A stretch of DNA of 64,000 nucleotides from Muricoccus pecuniae (GTDB lineage Bacteria > Pseudomonadota > Alphaproteobacteria > Acetobacterales > Acetobacteraceae). A program made the position numbers and the translations under genes. Where the stretch lies: the NCBI RefSeq assembly GCF_014199205.1, contig NZ_JACIJD010000003.1:248001-312000 (forward strand). Reading direction: 5' to 3'. Under the pieces are notes generated by a model that saw only the letters and a list, made by a program, of their open reading frames with translations, did no database searches and had not been told where the DNA came from. This document shows, one piece after another, positions 8,276 to 15,811 of the stretch (position 1 is its first letter; every line of letters begins with the position of its first letter).

Positions 8276-9865
8276 CTACCGGGCCTGGGCGAGCTGCTGC
8301 ATCAGCCGCAGCTCCTCGTGGTCCGTCTCGGCGAGAAGGCTGGTAAGCATCTCGTCCGACAGCCCGTCCTCGCTCTGGTGCTGCAGGAGGCGCTTGCGCG
8401 AGGCGCGGAGCGCCGCGAGCCGGATCTGCAGCCGCGCCCGCAGCTCGGCCTGCGGCCCGCCGCGGGAGACGCCGCCGAAGACGCGGGAGATGTCCCGGAA
8501 CTCGCCCACGAGGTCGCGCGCGATGGCGCCGTCCAGCGGGCTGTCGAGGCGCCCCTCCACCTCGGCCAGCGCCGCCTCGGCCATGAGGCGGCGCGCGGTC
8601 GCCTCGGGACGGCTCATGCCGTTCCGGCTGGGCTCGACCGCGCCGAGGCGCAGGATGAGCCATTCGAGCGTCGTCCCCTGCACCACCAGCGTGGCGAGGA
8701 TCGCGACGAAGGCGAGGAAGATCAGGAGGTCGCGATGCGGCACCTCCAGCGGCAGGGCGAGGGCAGTGGCGAGCGAGACCACGCCCCGCATCCCCGCCCA
8801 GCCGATGATCGCGGCGTGGCGCGGCTCCGGCAGGCGCTCGTCCCGCGCCAGCGCCGGGATGAGGCGGGGCAGCCAAGCGAAGGGCATCACCCAGGCTAGG
8901 CGGGAGAGGATGAGCGTCGCCGAGAGGGCGAGGGCCGCGCCGGCGAGGGCGCCGAGCGAGTACTCGCCCAGCCGCTCCAGGATGCCGTTGAGCTGGAGGC
9001 CGACGAGGATGAAGACGAGGCTGGTGAGGGCGAACTCCACGAAGCCCCAGGTGGCGAAGGCCTCCACCCGCGTCCGCGGCGTCAGCAGCGCGCGCTGGCG
9101 CTGGGCGAGGAGGATGCCCGCCGTGACCACGGCGATGACGCCGGAGACGTGCAGCCGCTCCGCCAGCAGGAAGGCGCCGTAGGCGACGAGGAAGGTGAAG
9201 GCGATCTCGAGCGGCGTCTCGCCCAGCCGCGGCAGGACGCGCGCCGCGACCCAGGCGATCCCGAAGCCCACGGCCAGCCCGCCGAGCGCGACGCCGAGGA
9301 AGGTGAGGGCGGCCATGGCCGGCGCGACGCTCCCCCCCACCGCCAGCGCGCCGACAGCGAGGCGGAAGAGGACGAGGGCCGAGGCGTCGTTCATCAGGCT
9401 CTCGCCCTCCAGCACCGTCACGATCCGCCGGGGCAGGGGCAGGCGCTGGAGGACGGAGGAGGCCGCCACCGCGTCGGGCGGGGCGACGACGGCGCCCAGC
9501 GCGATGGCCGCCGCCCAGGGAAGATCGGGCACCAGGAGCTTCGCCACCACCGCCACGCAGGCCGCGGTGAAGAGCACGGCGCCGACCGCGAGCAGCAGGA
9601 TCGGGCGGAGGTTCGAGCGGAACTCCTGCCAGTCCGTGCGCCAGGCGCTGGCCTGGAGCAGCGGGGGGAGGAAGGCCGCGAGGGCGACCGTGGGGTCCAG
9701 CTCCACCCGCGGCAGGCCGGGGATGAAGGCGAGCGCCATGCCGCCGAGGATGAGGACCACCGCATAGGGCAGCCGGGTGCGGCGGGCCACGATGGCGAAG
9801 CCGAGGCAGACGGCCAGCAGCGCCAGCGTGATCTCGAGGAGGAGCATCGGCCAAGTCTGCGGCAA
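8276..9865 (-). CDS. CPA1-family Na+(K+)/H+ antiporter with cytoplasmic tail
   Basis: A 529-residue inner-membrane cation/proton exchanger. The first ~400 residues form about 12 hydrophobic segments with CPA1 hallmarks: GAVVAPPDAVAAS (ion-binding Asp within PPDA) and EGESLMNDASALVLF (the ND pair). FILVGLQLNG follows in a later helix. The last ~130 residues are hydrophilic and helical (LMAEAALAEVEGRLDS onward), a cytoplasmic regulatory tail common in bacterial NhaP-like proteins. Ion preference cannot be read from sequence; pH and sodium homeostasis is the family role. A second ATG at 9847 (MLLLEIT) is an equally plausible start. It converges with the aldolase gene across 28 bp. Confidence 0.88.
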   Translation of the reverse strand: MPQTWPMLLLEITLALLAVCLGFAIVARRTRLPYAVVLILGGMALAFIPGLPRVELDPTVALAAFLPPLLQASAWRTDWQEFRSNLRPILLLAVGAVLFTAACVAVVAKLLVPDLPWAAAIALGAVVAPPDAVAASSVLQRLPLPRRIVTVLEGESLMNDASALVLFRLAVGALAVGGSVAPAMAALTFLGVALGGLAVGFGIAWVAARVLPRLGETPLEIAFTFLVAYGAFLLAERLHVSGVIAVVTAGILLAQRQRALLTPRTRVEAFATWGFVEFALTSLVFILVGLQLNGILERLGEYSLGALAGAALALSATLILSRLAWVMPFAWLPRLIPALARDERLPEPRHAAIIGWAGMRGVVSLATALALPLEVPHRDLLIFLAFVAILATLVVQGTTLEWLILRLGAVEPSRNGMSRPEATARRLMAEAALAEVEGRLDSPLDGAIARDLVGEFRDISRVFGGVSRGGPQAELRARLQIRLAALRASRKRLLQHQSEDGLSDEMLTSLLAETDHEELRLMQQLAQAR

Positions 9866-9931
9866 GCGCGCCGCGGGCGGAAGCGCCGGGTAGTCAGCGC
9901 CGCCGGTCGGGGTTGCGGGTCAGCGCCCCGG

Positions 9932-10084
9932 TCAGCGCCGGTTGAGCAGGGCCAGCAGGCCGACGAGAAGGGCGATCAGCCCGACCGCGACCATGCCCTG
10001 GACCACCCCGAAATTCGGCGCGTCCTGGGCGACGAGAAGGGCGGCGATCGCGCCGGCGGCGAGGAGGAGGATGCGGAGGGGCAT
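9932..10084 (-). CDS. Small two-helix membrane protein, function unknown
   Basis: A 50-residue peptide starting MPLRILLLAAGAIAALLVAQD and ending LLALLNRR, with two hydrophobic segments around a short polar turn (QDAPNFG). This matches small uncharacterised inner-membrane proteins often found beside transporters. It lies 66 bp upstream of the antiporter start on the same strand, so joint expression is possible. The ATG at 10084 directly precedes the first hydrophobic helix; a longer frame from 10132 adds polar residues. There is no recognisable family motif, so the call rests on hydrophobicity pattern and context. Confidence 0.5.
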   Translation of the reverse strand: MPLRILLLAAGAIAALLVAQDAPNFGVVQGMVAVGLIALLVGLLALLNRR

Positions 10085-10456
10085 GGGGGTTCCCGCATGT
10101 CTGGCCCGGGAGGTCCCGGTGAGGGGGAGCATGCGCCCGGCCCGGCGGAGTCGGCCAGGGGGAGGCGGTGTGGCCGGCCGCGCGGGCGTTTCGCGGCGGC
10201 GGGGCTCGTCGCGAGGTAGGGGAACTTATCCCGGGCACCCGGAGCGAATCGGGGCGCGCGCCGGGCGGCACCCGTTCCCGGCCCTCCCCCGCGGGCCCTG
10301 ACGGCGCGGCGGGGCGGGGTTCGCGGATCACCATCGCGGGAGGCGGCGCGGGGTGCCCGTTCCTCGCCGCCATGGGGGGCGCGCTTGGCCGGGCCGCCCC
10401 TCGCGCCCCCGCCTCTTCGGCCCCATGATGCGCGCCGGACAGGGAGAGGGGGGCCG
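10085..10456. other. Gene-poor gap between small membrane protein and HAD phosphatase
   Basis: No gene, RNA or convincing promoter is seen in this 372-bp GC-rich stretch. All frames encode low-complexity Arg/Gly/Pro/Ala sequence. The only notable feature is a purine-rich run (10439-10456) that serves as the ribosome site for the GTG at 10457. Confidence 0.5.
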
Positions 10457-11185
10457 GTGCGGCTCGGCGACGCGACGGACGGGCTGAGGACGGCCCCGGT
10501 GCCCTTCGGCCTTCCCGCCGCCCTCGTGCTCGACATGGACGGCACGCTGCTAGACACGGAGGGCGCCTATCGCGAGGCCTTCGAGGCCGCGATGGCGCGC
10601 TTCGGCGCGGCCGTGGACAGCGCCTTCTACGCGGGCCTCGTCGGCATCTCGAGCCGCGAGCGCGGGGCGATCGTGCGCGCCCGCTACGGCGAGGGGTTTC
10701 CCTGGCCGGAGGCGCTGGCCGACTACCGCGCGCGCAAGGCCCGGCTGCTCGAAACACCGGTGCGCGCCAAGCCCGGCGCGGAGGCGCTGCTGGCCGAGAT
10801 CGCGGCGCAAGGCCTGCCCTGCGCGGTGGCGACCTCGGCGGGGCGGCGCACGGCGGAGGCCGCGCTCGGCGGGGCAGGGCTGCTCGGCGCGATCGGCGCG
10901 CTGGTGACGCGCGACGACGTGCCGCTGGGCAAGCCGCATCCCGCGCCCTTCCTCCGCGCCGCGGCGCTGCTCGGCGCCGATCCCGCGCGCTGCGTGGCGG
11001 TGGAGGACTCCCCGCCCGGCGTCGCCGCCGCGCGGGCCGCGGGGATGCGCGTGGTGCTCGTGCCCGACGGCGTGCCGCATGCCGTGCCGGAGGATCCCGG
11101 CATCATCCTCGCCGCCGACCTGATGGAGGTGCGCGCGATGCTCCGCCTCCCGCGCTTACGAAATGGTGAAGCCGGCGGCGCTTGA
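10457..11185 (+). CDS. HAD-superfamily phosphatase/beta-phosphoglucomutase-like hydrolase
   Basis: A 242-residue HAD subfamily IA enzyme. All four motifs are visible: motif I LDMDGT (25-30, nucleophile Asp plus acid/base Asp), motif II VATSAG, motif III Lys in GKPHP, and motif IV VEDSPPG. A helical cap (residues ~40-95) sits between motifs I and II, as in phosphoglycolate phosphatase, beta-phosphoglucomutase and sugar-phosphate phosphatases. The start is GTG 10457, after GGGAGAGGGGG; the longer frame is low complexity. It lies 106 bp upstream of the seven-gene glycosylation operon on the same strand, so a role in its sugar-phosphate metabolism is possible. A 16-bp palindrome begins inside its stop codon. 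Confidence 0.83.
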   Translation: MRLGDATDGLRTAPVPFGLPAALVLDMDGTLLDTEGAYREAFEAAMARFGAAVDSAFYAGLVGISSRERGAIVRARYGEGFPWPEALADYRARKARLLETPVRAKPGAEALLAEIAAQGLPCAVATSAGRRTAEAALGGAGLLGAIGALVTRDDVPLGKPHPAPFLRAAALLGADPARCVAVEDSPPGVAAARAAGMRVVLVPDGVPHAVPEDPGIILAADLMEVRAMLRLPRLRNGEAGGA

Positions 11186-11226
11186 TGGGGCGCCCCATCT
11201 GCTCAGGATTGTAGCCGGATTTCCGG
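11184..11226. promoter_or_regulatory. Tandem palindromes upstream of the glycosylation operon
   Basis: A perfect 16-bp palindrome GATGGGGCGCCCCATC (11184-11199) overlaps the HAD stop codon. It is followed by CCGGA-TT-TCCGG (11215-11226). The first has no loop, so it is a poor hairpin and better suited to an operator; the second could be either. They lie in the 106-bp gap before the glycosyltransferase start at 11292 and are the only obvious control sequences for that operon. No strong -35/-10 pair is evident. Confidence 0.4.
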
Positions 11227-11291
11227 ACGTCACTGATGCACGCCAGCCCCGCCGCCGCCGACAGGGGATACAGCACGGCCCAGCCATCCGC

Positions 11292-12392
11292 ATGAGGCTC
11301 GTCGTCTTCGGGCTCGCGGTGTCCTCCTCCTGGGGGAACGGGCATGCGGCGCTGTGGCGCGCGCTGATCTCCGCGCTGGTCGCGGACGGCCACCGCGTGA
11401 CCTTCTTCGAGCGCGACGTTCCCTACTACGCCGAGAACCGCGACCTGCACGCGCTGCCCGAGGGCGGCGAGCTCGTGCTCTACCGCGACTGGGACGAGGT
11501 GAGCGGCCGGGCTCGGCGCGCGCTGGCGGAGGCGGATGCGGGGATGGTCACCTCCTACTGCCCCGACGCCGCGGCGGCGACGGCGCTGGTGATGGACGGC
11601 CGCGCGCTGCGCCTCTTCTACGACCTCGACACGCCCGTCACCCTCGCGCGGCTCTCGGCGGGCGAGCCCGTGGGCTATATCGGGCCGGAAGGGCTGGGCG
11701 GCTTCGACCTCGTCCTCTCCTACACCGGCGGCGGCGCGCTGGACGCGCTGCGCGAGCGGCTGGGCGCGCGCCGCGTGGCGCCGCTCTACGGCTCGGCCGA
11801 CCCGGCCATCCACTGCCCCGCCGCGCCCGAGCCGCGCTTCGAGGCGGCGCTCTCCTATCTCGGCACCTATGCCGAGGACCGGCAGGAGATGCTGGAGCGC
11901 CTGTTCATCGAGCCCGCGCGGCGCCGGCCGGACCTGCGCTTCGTCATCGGCGGCGCGCAGTACCCGAAGGAGTTCCCCTGGACGGCGAACACCTGGTTCG
12001 TGCGCCACCTGCCCCCGGCCGAGCACCCCGCCTTCTACGCCGCCTCGCGCCTGACGCTGAACGTCACGCGGGAGGCGATGGCGCGCTCGGGCTGGTGCCC
12101 CTCGGGCCGGCTCTTCGAGGCGGCGGCCTGCGGCGTCGCGATCCTGTCGGACGCCTGGGAAGGGCTGGACGCCTTCTTCGAGCCGGGGCGCGAGATCCTG
12201 CTCGCGCGCACGACGGAGGAGGCATTGGCGGCGATCGACCTGCCGGAGGCGGAGATCGCGGCCATCGCGCGGCGCGGGCGCGAGCGCTGCCTGGCCGAGC
12301 ACACGGCGGCCCGCCGCGCGCGGGAGATGGTAGCGGCGATCGAGGCGGCGTCCTCGCCCGCCCTCTCCCCCGCATCGGGCGCGGGCGGATGA
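11292..12392 (+). CDS. CgeB-like family 1 glycosyltransferase
   Basis: A 366-residue GT-B-fold protein related to the CgeB/Glyco_trans_1_2 group. The N-terminal Rossmann half begins MRLVVFGLAVSSSWGNGHA. The C-terminal half shows the donor-side signature SRLTLNVTREAMARSGWCPSGRLFEAAACG and AILSDAWEGLDAFFEPG, where the acidic/Gly motif contacts the nucleotide sugar. The frame extends upstream but the residues there are not protein-like, so ATG 11292 is chosen; its ribosome site is weak. It is the first gene of seven overlapping genes and overlaps the next by 4 nt (ATGA at 12389). CgeB-like enzymes are known in spore-coat and cell-surface glycosylation; the acceptor here is unknown. Confidence 0.82.
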   Translation: MRLVVFGLAVSSSWGNGHAALWRALISALVADGHRVTFFERDVPYYAENRDLHALPEGGELVLYRDWDEVSGRARRALAEADAGMVTSYCPDAAAATALVMDGRALRLFYDLDTPVTLARLSAGEPVGYIGPEGLGGFDLVLSYTGGGALDALRERLGARRVAPLYGSADPAIHCPAAPEPRFEAALSYLGTYAEDRQEMLERLFIEPARRRPDLRFVIGGAQYPKEFPWTANTWFVRHLPPAEHPAFYAASRLTLNVTREAMARSGWCPSGRLFEAAACGVAILSDAWEGLDAFFEPGREILLARTTEEALAAIDLPEAEIAAIARRGRERCLAEHTAARRAREMVAAIEAASSPALSPASGAGG

Positions 12393-13153
12393 GGGTCTGG
12401 GGCATCGTGCCGGCGGCGGGGCAGGGGACGCGCATCCAGCCGCTCGCCTTCTCGAAGGAACTGCTGCCCGTCGGCAGCCGCGTGGACGAGAACGGCGTGG
12501 AGCGGCCGCGCGCGGTGAGCGAGCACCTCGTCGAGCGCATGGTGCTCGGCGGCGCGGATCGCATCCTCTTCGTCATCTCGCCGCTGAAATCGGACATCCT
12601 ACGCTACTACGGCGCGCGCTACGCCAGCGCGGACATCGCCTATGCCGTGCAGGAGCGCGCCGCCGGCCTCTGCGACGCGATTTTCCGCGCCGTGCCCTTC
12701 GTCGCGCCCGAGGAGTGCGTGCTGGTCGGCCTGCCCGACACCGTCTGGTTCCCCGCCGACGCGCTCCGCCGCCTGGCCGACGACCGGTTGAGCTTCCTCC
12801 TCTTCCCCGTGGAGCATCCCGAGCTGTTCGACGCCGTGGACACGGATGCGGAGGGGCGCGTGCGCGAGGTTCAGGTGAAACGCCCGGGCGCGTCGTCCCG
12901 CTGGGTCTGGGGCGCCTTCAAGATGCCGGGCGCGGTGCTCCACGCGCTGCACGCGCTGTGGGAGGCTCGGGAGCGGCAGGACGAGTATATCGGCACGCTC
13001 GTCAACGCCTGGATCGACCGGGGCAACGAGGCCTGGGGGGTGCGCGCGGGAAGCAGCTATGTGGATACCGGCACGTTGAACGGCTACCGCGACGCGTCCC
13101 GCCTGCTGGACGTGCCGGAAATGGGCCGGGACACGGCGGGAGAGAGGGCTTGA
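12389..13153 (+). CDS. Sugar-1-phosphate nucleotidyltransferase
   Basis: A 254-residue enzyme of the RmlA/GlmU-N nucleotidyltransferase fold. It should make an NDP-sugar donor from NTP and a sugar-1-phosphate. The signature near the N-terminus reads AAGQGTRIQPLAFSKELLPV, containing the GxGTR loop and the catalytic Lys of the KELLPV stretch. The Asp in LVGLPDTVWF (about residue 115) corresponds to the metal-binding Asp. The C-terminal YVDTGTLNGYRDASRLL matches the end of the catalytic domain, with no extra acyltransferase domain. Start (ATGA overlap with the upstream stop) and stop (TTGA overlap with the next start) imply translational coupling. The activated sugar is not predictable. Confidence 0.88.
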   Translation: MRVWGIVPAAGQGTRIQPLAFSKELLPVGSRVDENGVERPRAVSEHLVERMVLGGADRILFVISPLKSDILRYYGARYASADIAYAVQERAAGLCDAIFRAVPFVAPEECVLVGLPDTVWFPADALRRLADDRLSFLLFPVEHPELFDAVDTDAEGRVREVQVKRPGASSRWVWGAFKMPGAVLHALHALWEARERQDEYIGTLVNAWIDRGNEAWGVRAGSSYVDTGTLNGYRDASRLLDVPEMGRDTAGERA

Positions 13154-13974
13154 GCGAGACCGACACCTGGACCCCCGAGCGGATCGCGGCGCGCGCCGCC
13201 GAGCTGGGGCCATGGTTCCACAACCTGGACCTCCGCGGCGTGCGCACGGCCCCCGGGCATTTCCTCGGCGACTATCCCGCGAGCAAGTTCCGCGGCTTCG
13301 CCCATGCGCTGCCGGCCGATCTCACGGGGAAGACCGTGCTCGACATCGGCTGCAACGGCGGCTTCTACTCCATGGAGATGAAGCGCCGCGGCGCCTCGCG
13401 CGTACTGGGCGTGGACTTCGACGAGGACTACCTCGCCCAGGCGCGCTTCGCGGCGGAGGTGGAGGGGCTGGACATCGAGTTCCGGCGGCTCTCCGTCTAC
13501 GATGTCGGGCAGCTCGGCGAGCGCTTCGATGTGGTGGTGTTCATGGGGGTGCTCTACCATCTCCGCCACCCGCTCCTCGCGCTCGACCTCATCTACGAGC
13601 ACGTCGCGGGCGACCTGCTGCTGTTTCAGTCGATGCAGCGCGGCAGCGACCGCGTGGCGCCCGTCGCGCCGAACTATCCCTTCAGCGAGACCGAGATCTT
13701 CGACGATCCGGGCTGGCCAAAGATGCACTTCATCGAGCACGCCTATTCCGACGACTTCACCAACTGGTGGGCGCCGAACCGCGCCTGCTCGGCCGCGATG
13801 CTGCGCTCGGCGGGCTTCCGGATCGAGGCTGAGCCGGAGCCGGAGGTCTTCGTCTGCCGCCGCGCGGCGCGGAACCAGAATTTCTACGGCGCCGTCTATC
13901 CCGCGCGCGCGCCGGGCGATGCGGAGGGCGGTGGCGTCGCGCCGTGGGACGAGAGCAAGGGGCCGCCGGGCTGA
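13150..13974 (+). CDS. SAM-dependent methyltransferase, CmoB/DUF1698-like
   Basis: A 274-residue class I methyltransferase. The start is a TTG at 13150 with GGGAGAG just upstream, overlapping the preceding stop by 4 nt (TTGA). The SAM loop is VLDIGCNGGFYSMEM (about residues 63-77), followed by the acidic strand end VLGVDFDEDYLAQA and motif FDVVVFMGVLYHLRHP. The N-terminal GPWFHNLDLRGVRTAPGHF resembles the substrate-side segment of CmoB-type enzymes, which act on tRNA wobble uridine. The setting among glycosyltransferases argues instead for a sugar or small-molecule acceptor. The last ~35 residues (NFYGAVYPARAPG onward) extend beyond the fold. Confidence 0.84.
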   Translation: MSETDTWTPERIAARAAELGPWFHNLDLRGVRTAPGHFLGDYPASKFRGFAHALPADLTGKTVLDIGCNGGFYSMEMKRRGASRVLGVDFDEDYLAQARFAAEVEGLDIEFRRLSVYDVGQLGERFDVVVFMGVLYHLRHPLLALDLIYEHVAGDLLLFQSMQRGSDRVAPVAPNYPFSETEIFDDPGWPKMHFIEHAYSDDFTNWWAPNRACSAAMLRSAGFRIEAEPEPEVFVCRRAARNQNFYGAVYPARAPGDAEGGGVAPWDESKGPPG

Positions 13975-14771
13975 GCGGGGCGGACCCCCTCCATCGAATC
14001 GCGCGGCGCGAGGCGGTGGAGGACCCCGTCGCCCTCGTCGTCGCGCATCCCGATGACGAGACGCTCGGCGCGGGCGCGGTGATGCCGCTGTTCCGCCGCC
14101 TGCTGATCATCCAGGTCACGGACGGCGCGCCGCGCAATCTCGCGGACGCGCGGGCGGCGGGCTTCGACAGCGCGGAGAGTTACGCGGCGGCGCGGGAGCA
14201 GGAGCTGGAAGCGGCGCTCGCGGCCGGCGGCGTGCGCGCGGCGCGGTTGGTGCTGGGCGTGGCGGACCAGGGCGCCTCGCTCGCCATGGCGGGGATCGCG
14301 CGCGATATCGCCGGGGTGCTGCGGCGGCACGGCGCGCGCGCCGTCTTCACGCATCCCTATGAGGGCGGGCATCCCGACCACGACGCCACCGCCTTCTGCA
14401 CCCGCGCGGCCGCCGGCCTGCTCGGTGCGGAGGCGCCCGCGCTGATCGAGATGCCCTTCTACCACGCGGGGCCGGAAGGATGGTCGGTCGGGCGCTTCCT
14501 GCCCGGCGGACCCGAGCCCGTCGTGCTGCAGCTCGATGAGGATGAGCGCGCCCGCAAGCGCGCGATGATCGCGGCCTTCGCCAGCCAGGCGGCGACGCTC
14601 TCCCAGTTCCCGGTGGAGCAGGAGTCCCTCCGCCCCGCGCCGGACTACGACTTCGCCGCGCCGCCCCATCCCGGCACGCTTCTCTACGAGCGCTACGGCT
14701 GGGGCATGGACGGCGCGCGGTGGCGCGCGCTGGCGGCGGAGGCGCGGGCGGCGCTGGAACGCCCGGCATGA
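13944..14771 (+). CDS. PIG-L/LmbE-family N-acetylglucosaminyl deacetylase
   Basis: A 275-residue zinc hydrolase of the family that includes MshB and BshB, which deacetylate GlcNAc conjugates in mycothiol and bacillithiol synthesis, and the GPI enzyme PIG-L. The metal/catalytic motif AHPDDE is near residues 34-39, and the third ligand lies in GGHPDHDAT (about 138-146). Both are intact. The annotated GTG start at 13944 overlaps the previous gene by 31 nt; the fold begins only near residue 25, so a start nearer 13971 cannot be excluded. The stop overlaps the next ATG (ATGA at 14768). Inferred role: removing an acetyl group from an aminosugar intermediate of this operon. Confidence 0.86.
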   Translation: MGREQGAAGLSGADPLHRIARREAVEDPVALVVAHPDDETLGAGAVMPLFRRLLIIQVTDGAPRNLADARAAGFDSAESYAAAREQELEAALAAGGVRAARLVLGVADQGASLAMAGIARDIAGVLRRHGARAVFTHPYEGGHPDHDATAFCTRAAAGLLGAEAPALIEMPFYHAGPEGWSVGRFLPGGPEPVVLQLDEDERARKRAMIAAFASQAATLSQFPVEQESLRPAPDYDFAAPPHPGTLLYERYGWGMDGARWRALAAEARAALERPA

Positions 14772-15811
14772 GCCCGCTCTCCGTGCTCTCGGTCGCCTAT
14801 CCCCTGGCCCCCGTCGGGCCGGACGCGGTGGGCGGGGCGGAGCAGGTGCTCTCGGCCATGGACCGGGCGCTGGTGGCGGCGGGGCACCGCTCGATCGTGG
14901 TGGCGCAGGAGGGGTCCTGCGTGGCGGGGGAATTGCGCGCCGTGCCGCGCCCGCGCGGCGTGCTGGACGAGGCCGCGCACCGGCGCGCACAGGAGGCCAC
15001 GGCGCGCGCGATCACGGGCGTACTGCGGGAGGGGGGCGCGGATGTGGTCCACCTCCACGGCATCGACTTCCACACCTATCTCCCCCCGCCCGGCCCGCCC
15101 GTGCTGGCGACGCTGCACCTGCCGCCCTCCTGGTATCCGCTCTCCGCCCTGCACCCGCCGCGCCCGGGGACCTGGCTGCACGCCGTCTCGGCCTCCCAGC
15201 ACGCGGTGCTGGAGGGGCGCGCGGAGGGGCTGCTGCCGCCCGTGCCCAACGGCGTTCCCGTGGAGGAGCTGGCGCGCGCGCGCCATGCCCGCCGCGGCTT
15301 CGCGCTGACGCTCGGCCGCATCTGCGAGGAGAAGGGCCAGCACCACGCGCTGGAGGCGGCGCGGGCGGCGGACGTGTCCCTGCTGATCGGCGGCGAGGTC
15401 TTCCCCTACGAGGCGCATGAGCGCTTCTACGCCGAGCGGGTGCGCCCGCTGCTGGACCGCCGGCGCCGCTTCCTCGGGCCGCTGGGCTTCGCGCGCAAGC
15501 GCCGGCTGCTGGCGGCGGCGCGCTGCCTTCTCGTGCCGAGCACGGCGCCGGAGACCAGCTCCCTCGTCGCCATGGAGGCGGCTTCCTGCGGCACGCCGGT
15601 GATCGCCTTCGCCTCGGGCGCGCTGCCGGAGGTGGTGGAGCACGGGCGCACGGGCTTCCTCGTGCGCGACGCGGCGGAGATGGCGGAGGCGATCGCGCGC
15701 GCCGGCGAGCTGGATCACGGGGAGATCCGGCGCGTGGCGCGGGAGCGCTTCTCGCTCGGCCGCATGGCGCGGGACTACATCGCCCTCTACCGCCGGCTGG
15801 CCTCGGCATGA
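14768..15811 (+). CDS. GT4-family glycosyltransferase
   Basis: A 347-residue GT-B retaining glycosyltransferase. The N-terminal acceptor domain has PVGPDAVGGAEQVLSAMDRAL and HLHGIDFHTYL. The C-terminal donor domain carries GRICEEKGQHHALEAAR, then the family signature STAPETSSLVAMEAASCGTPVIAF with the EX7E-type acidic residues. MshA and BshA belong to the same family. It begins in an ATGA overlap with the deacetylase stop and ends in an ATGA overlap with the CelD-like gene. Two glycosyltransferases of different families in one operon suggest at least a disaccharide or a doubly glycosylated product. Confidence 0.88.
   Translation: MSPLSVLSVAYPLAPVGPDAVGGAEQVLSAMDRALVAAGHRSIVVAQEGSCVAGELRAVPRPRGVLDEAAHRRAQEATARAITGVLREGGADVVHLHGIDFHTYLPPPGPPVLATLHLPPSWYPLSALHPPRPGTWLHAVSASQHAVLEGRAEGLLPPVPNGVPVEELARARHARRGFALTLGRICEEKGQHHALEAARAADVSLLIGGEVFPYEAHERFYAERVRPLLDRRRRFLGPLGFARKRRLLAAARCLLVPSTAPETSSLVAMEAASCGTPVIAFASGALPEVVEHGRTGFLVRDAAEMAEAIARAGELDHGEIRRVARERFSLGRMARDYIALYRRLASA

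Noticed and set aside
13150-13974. Assigning the methyltransferase as the tRNA-modifying enzyme CmoB
   Set aside because: The resemblance is confined to the fold and part of the N-terminal segment; no CmoA partner is present and the operon context is glycosylation.
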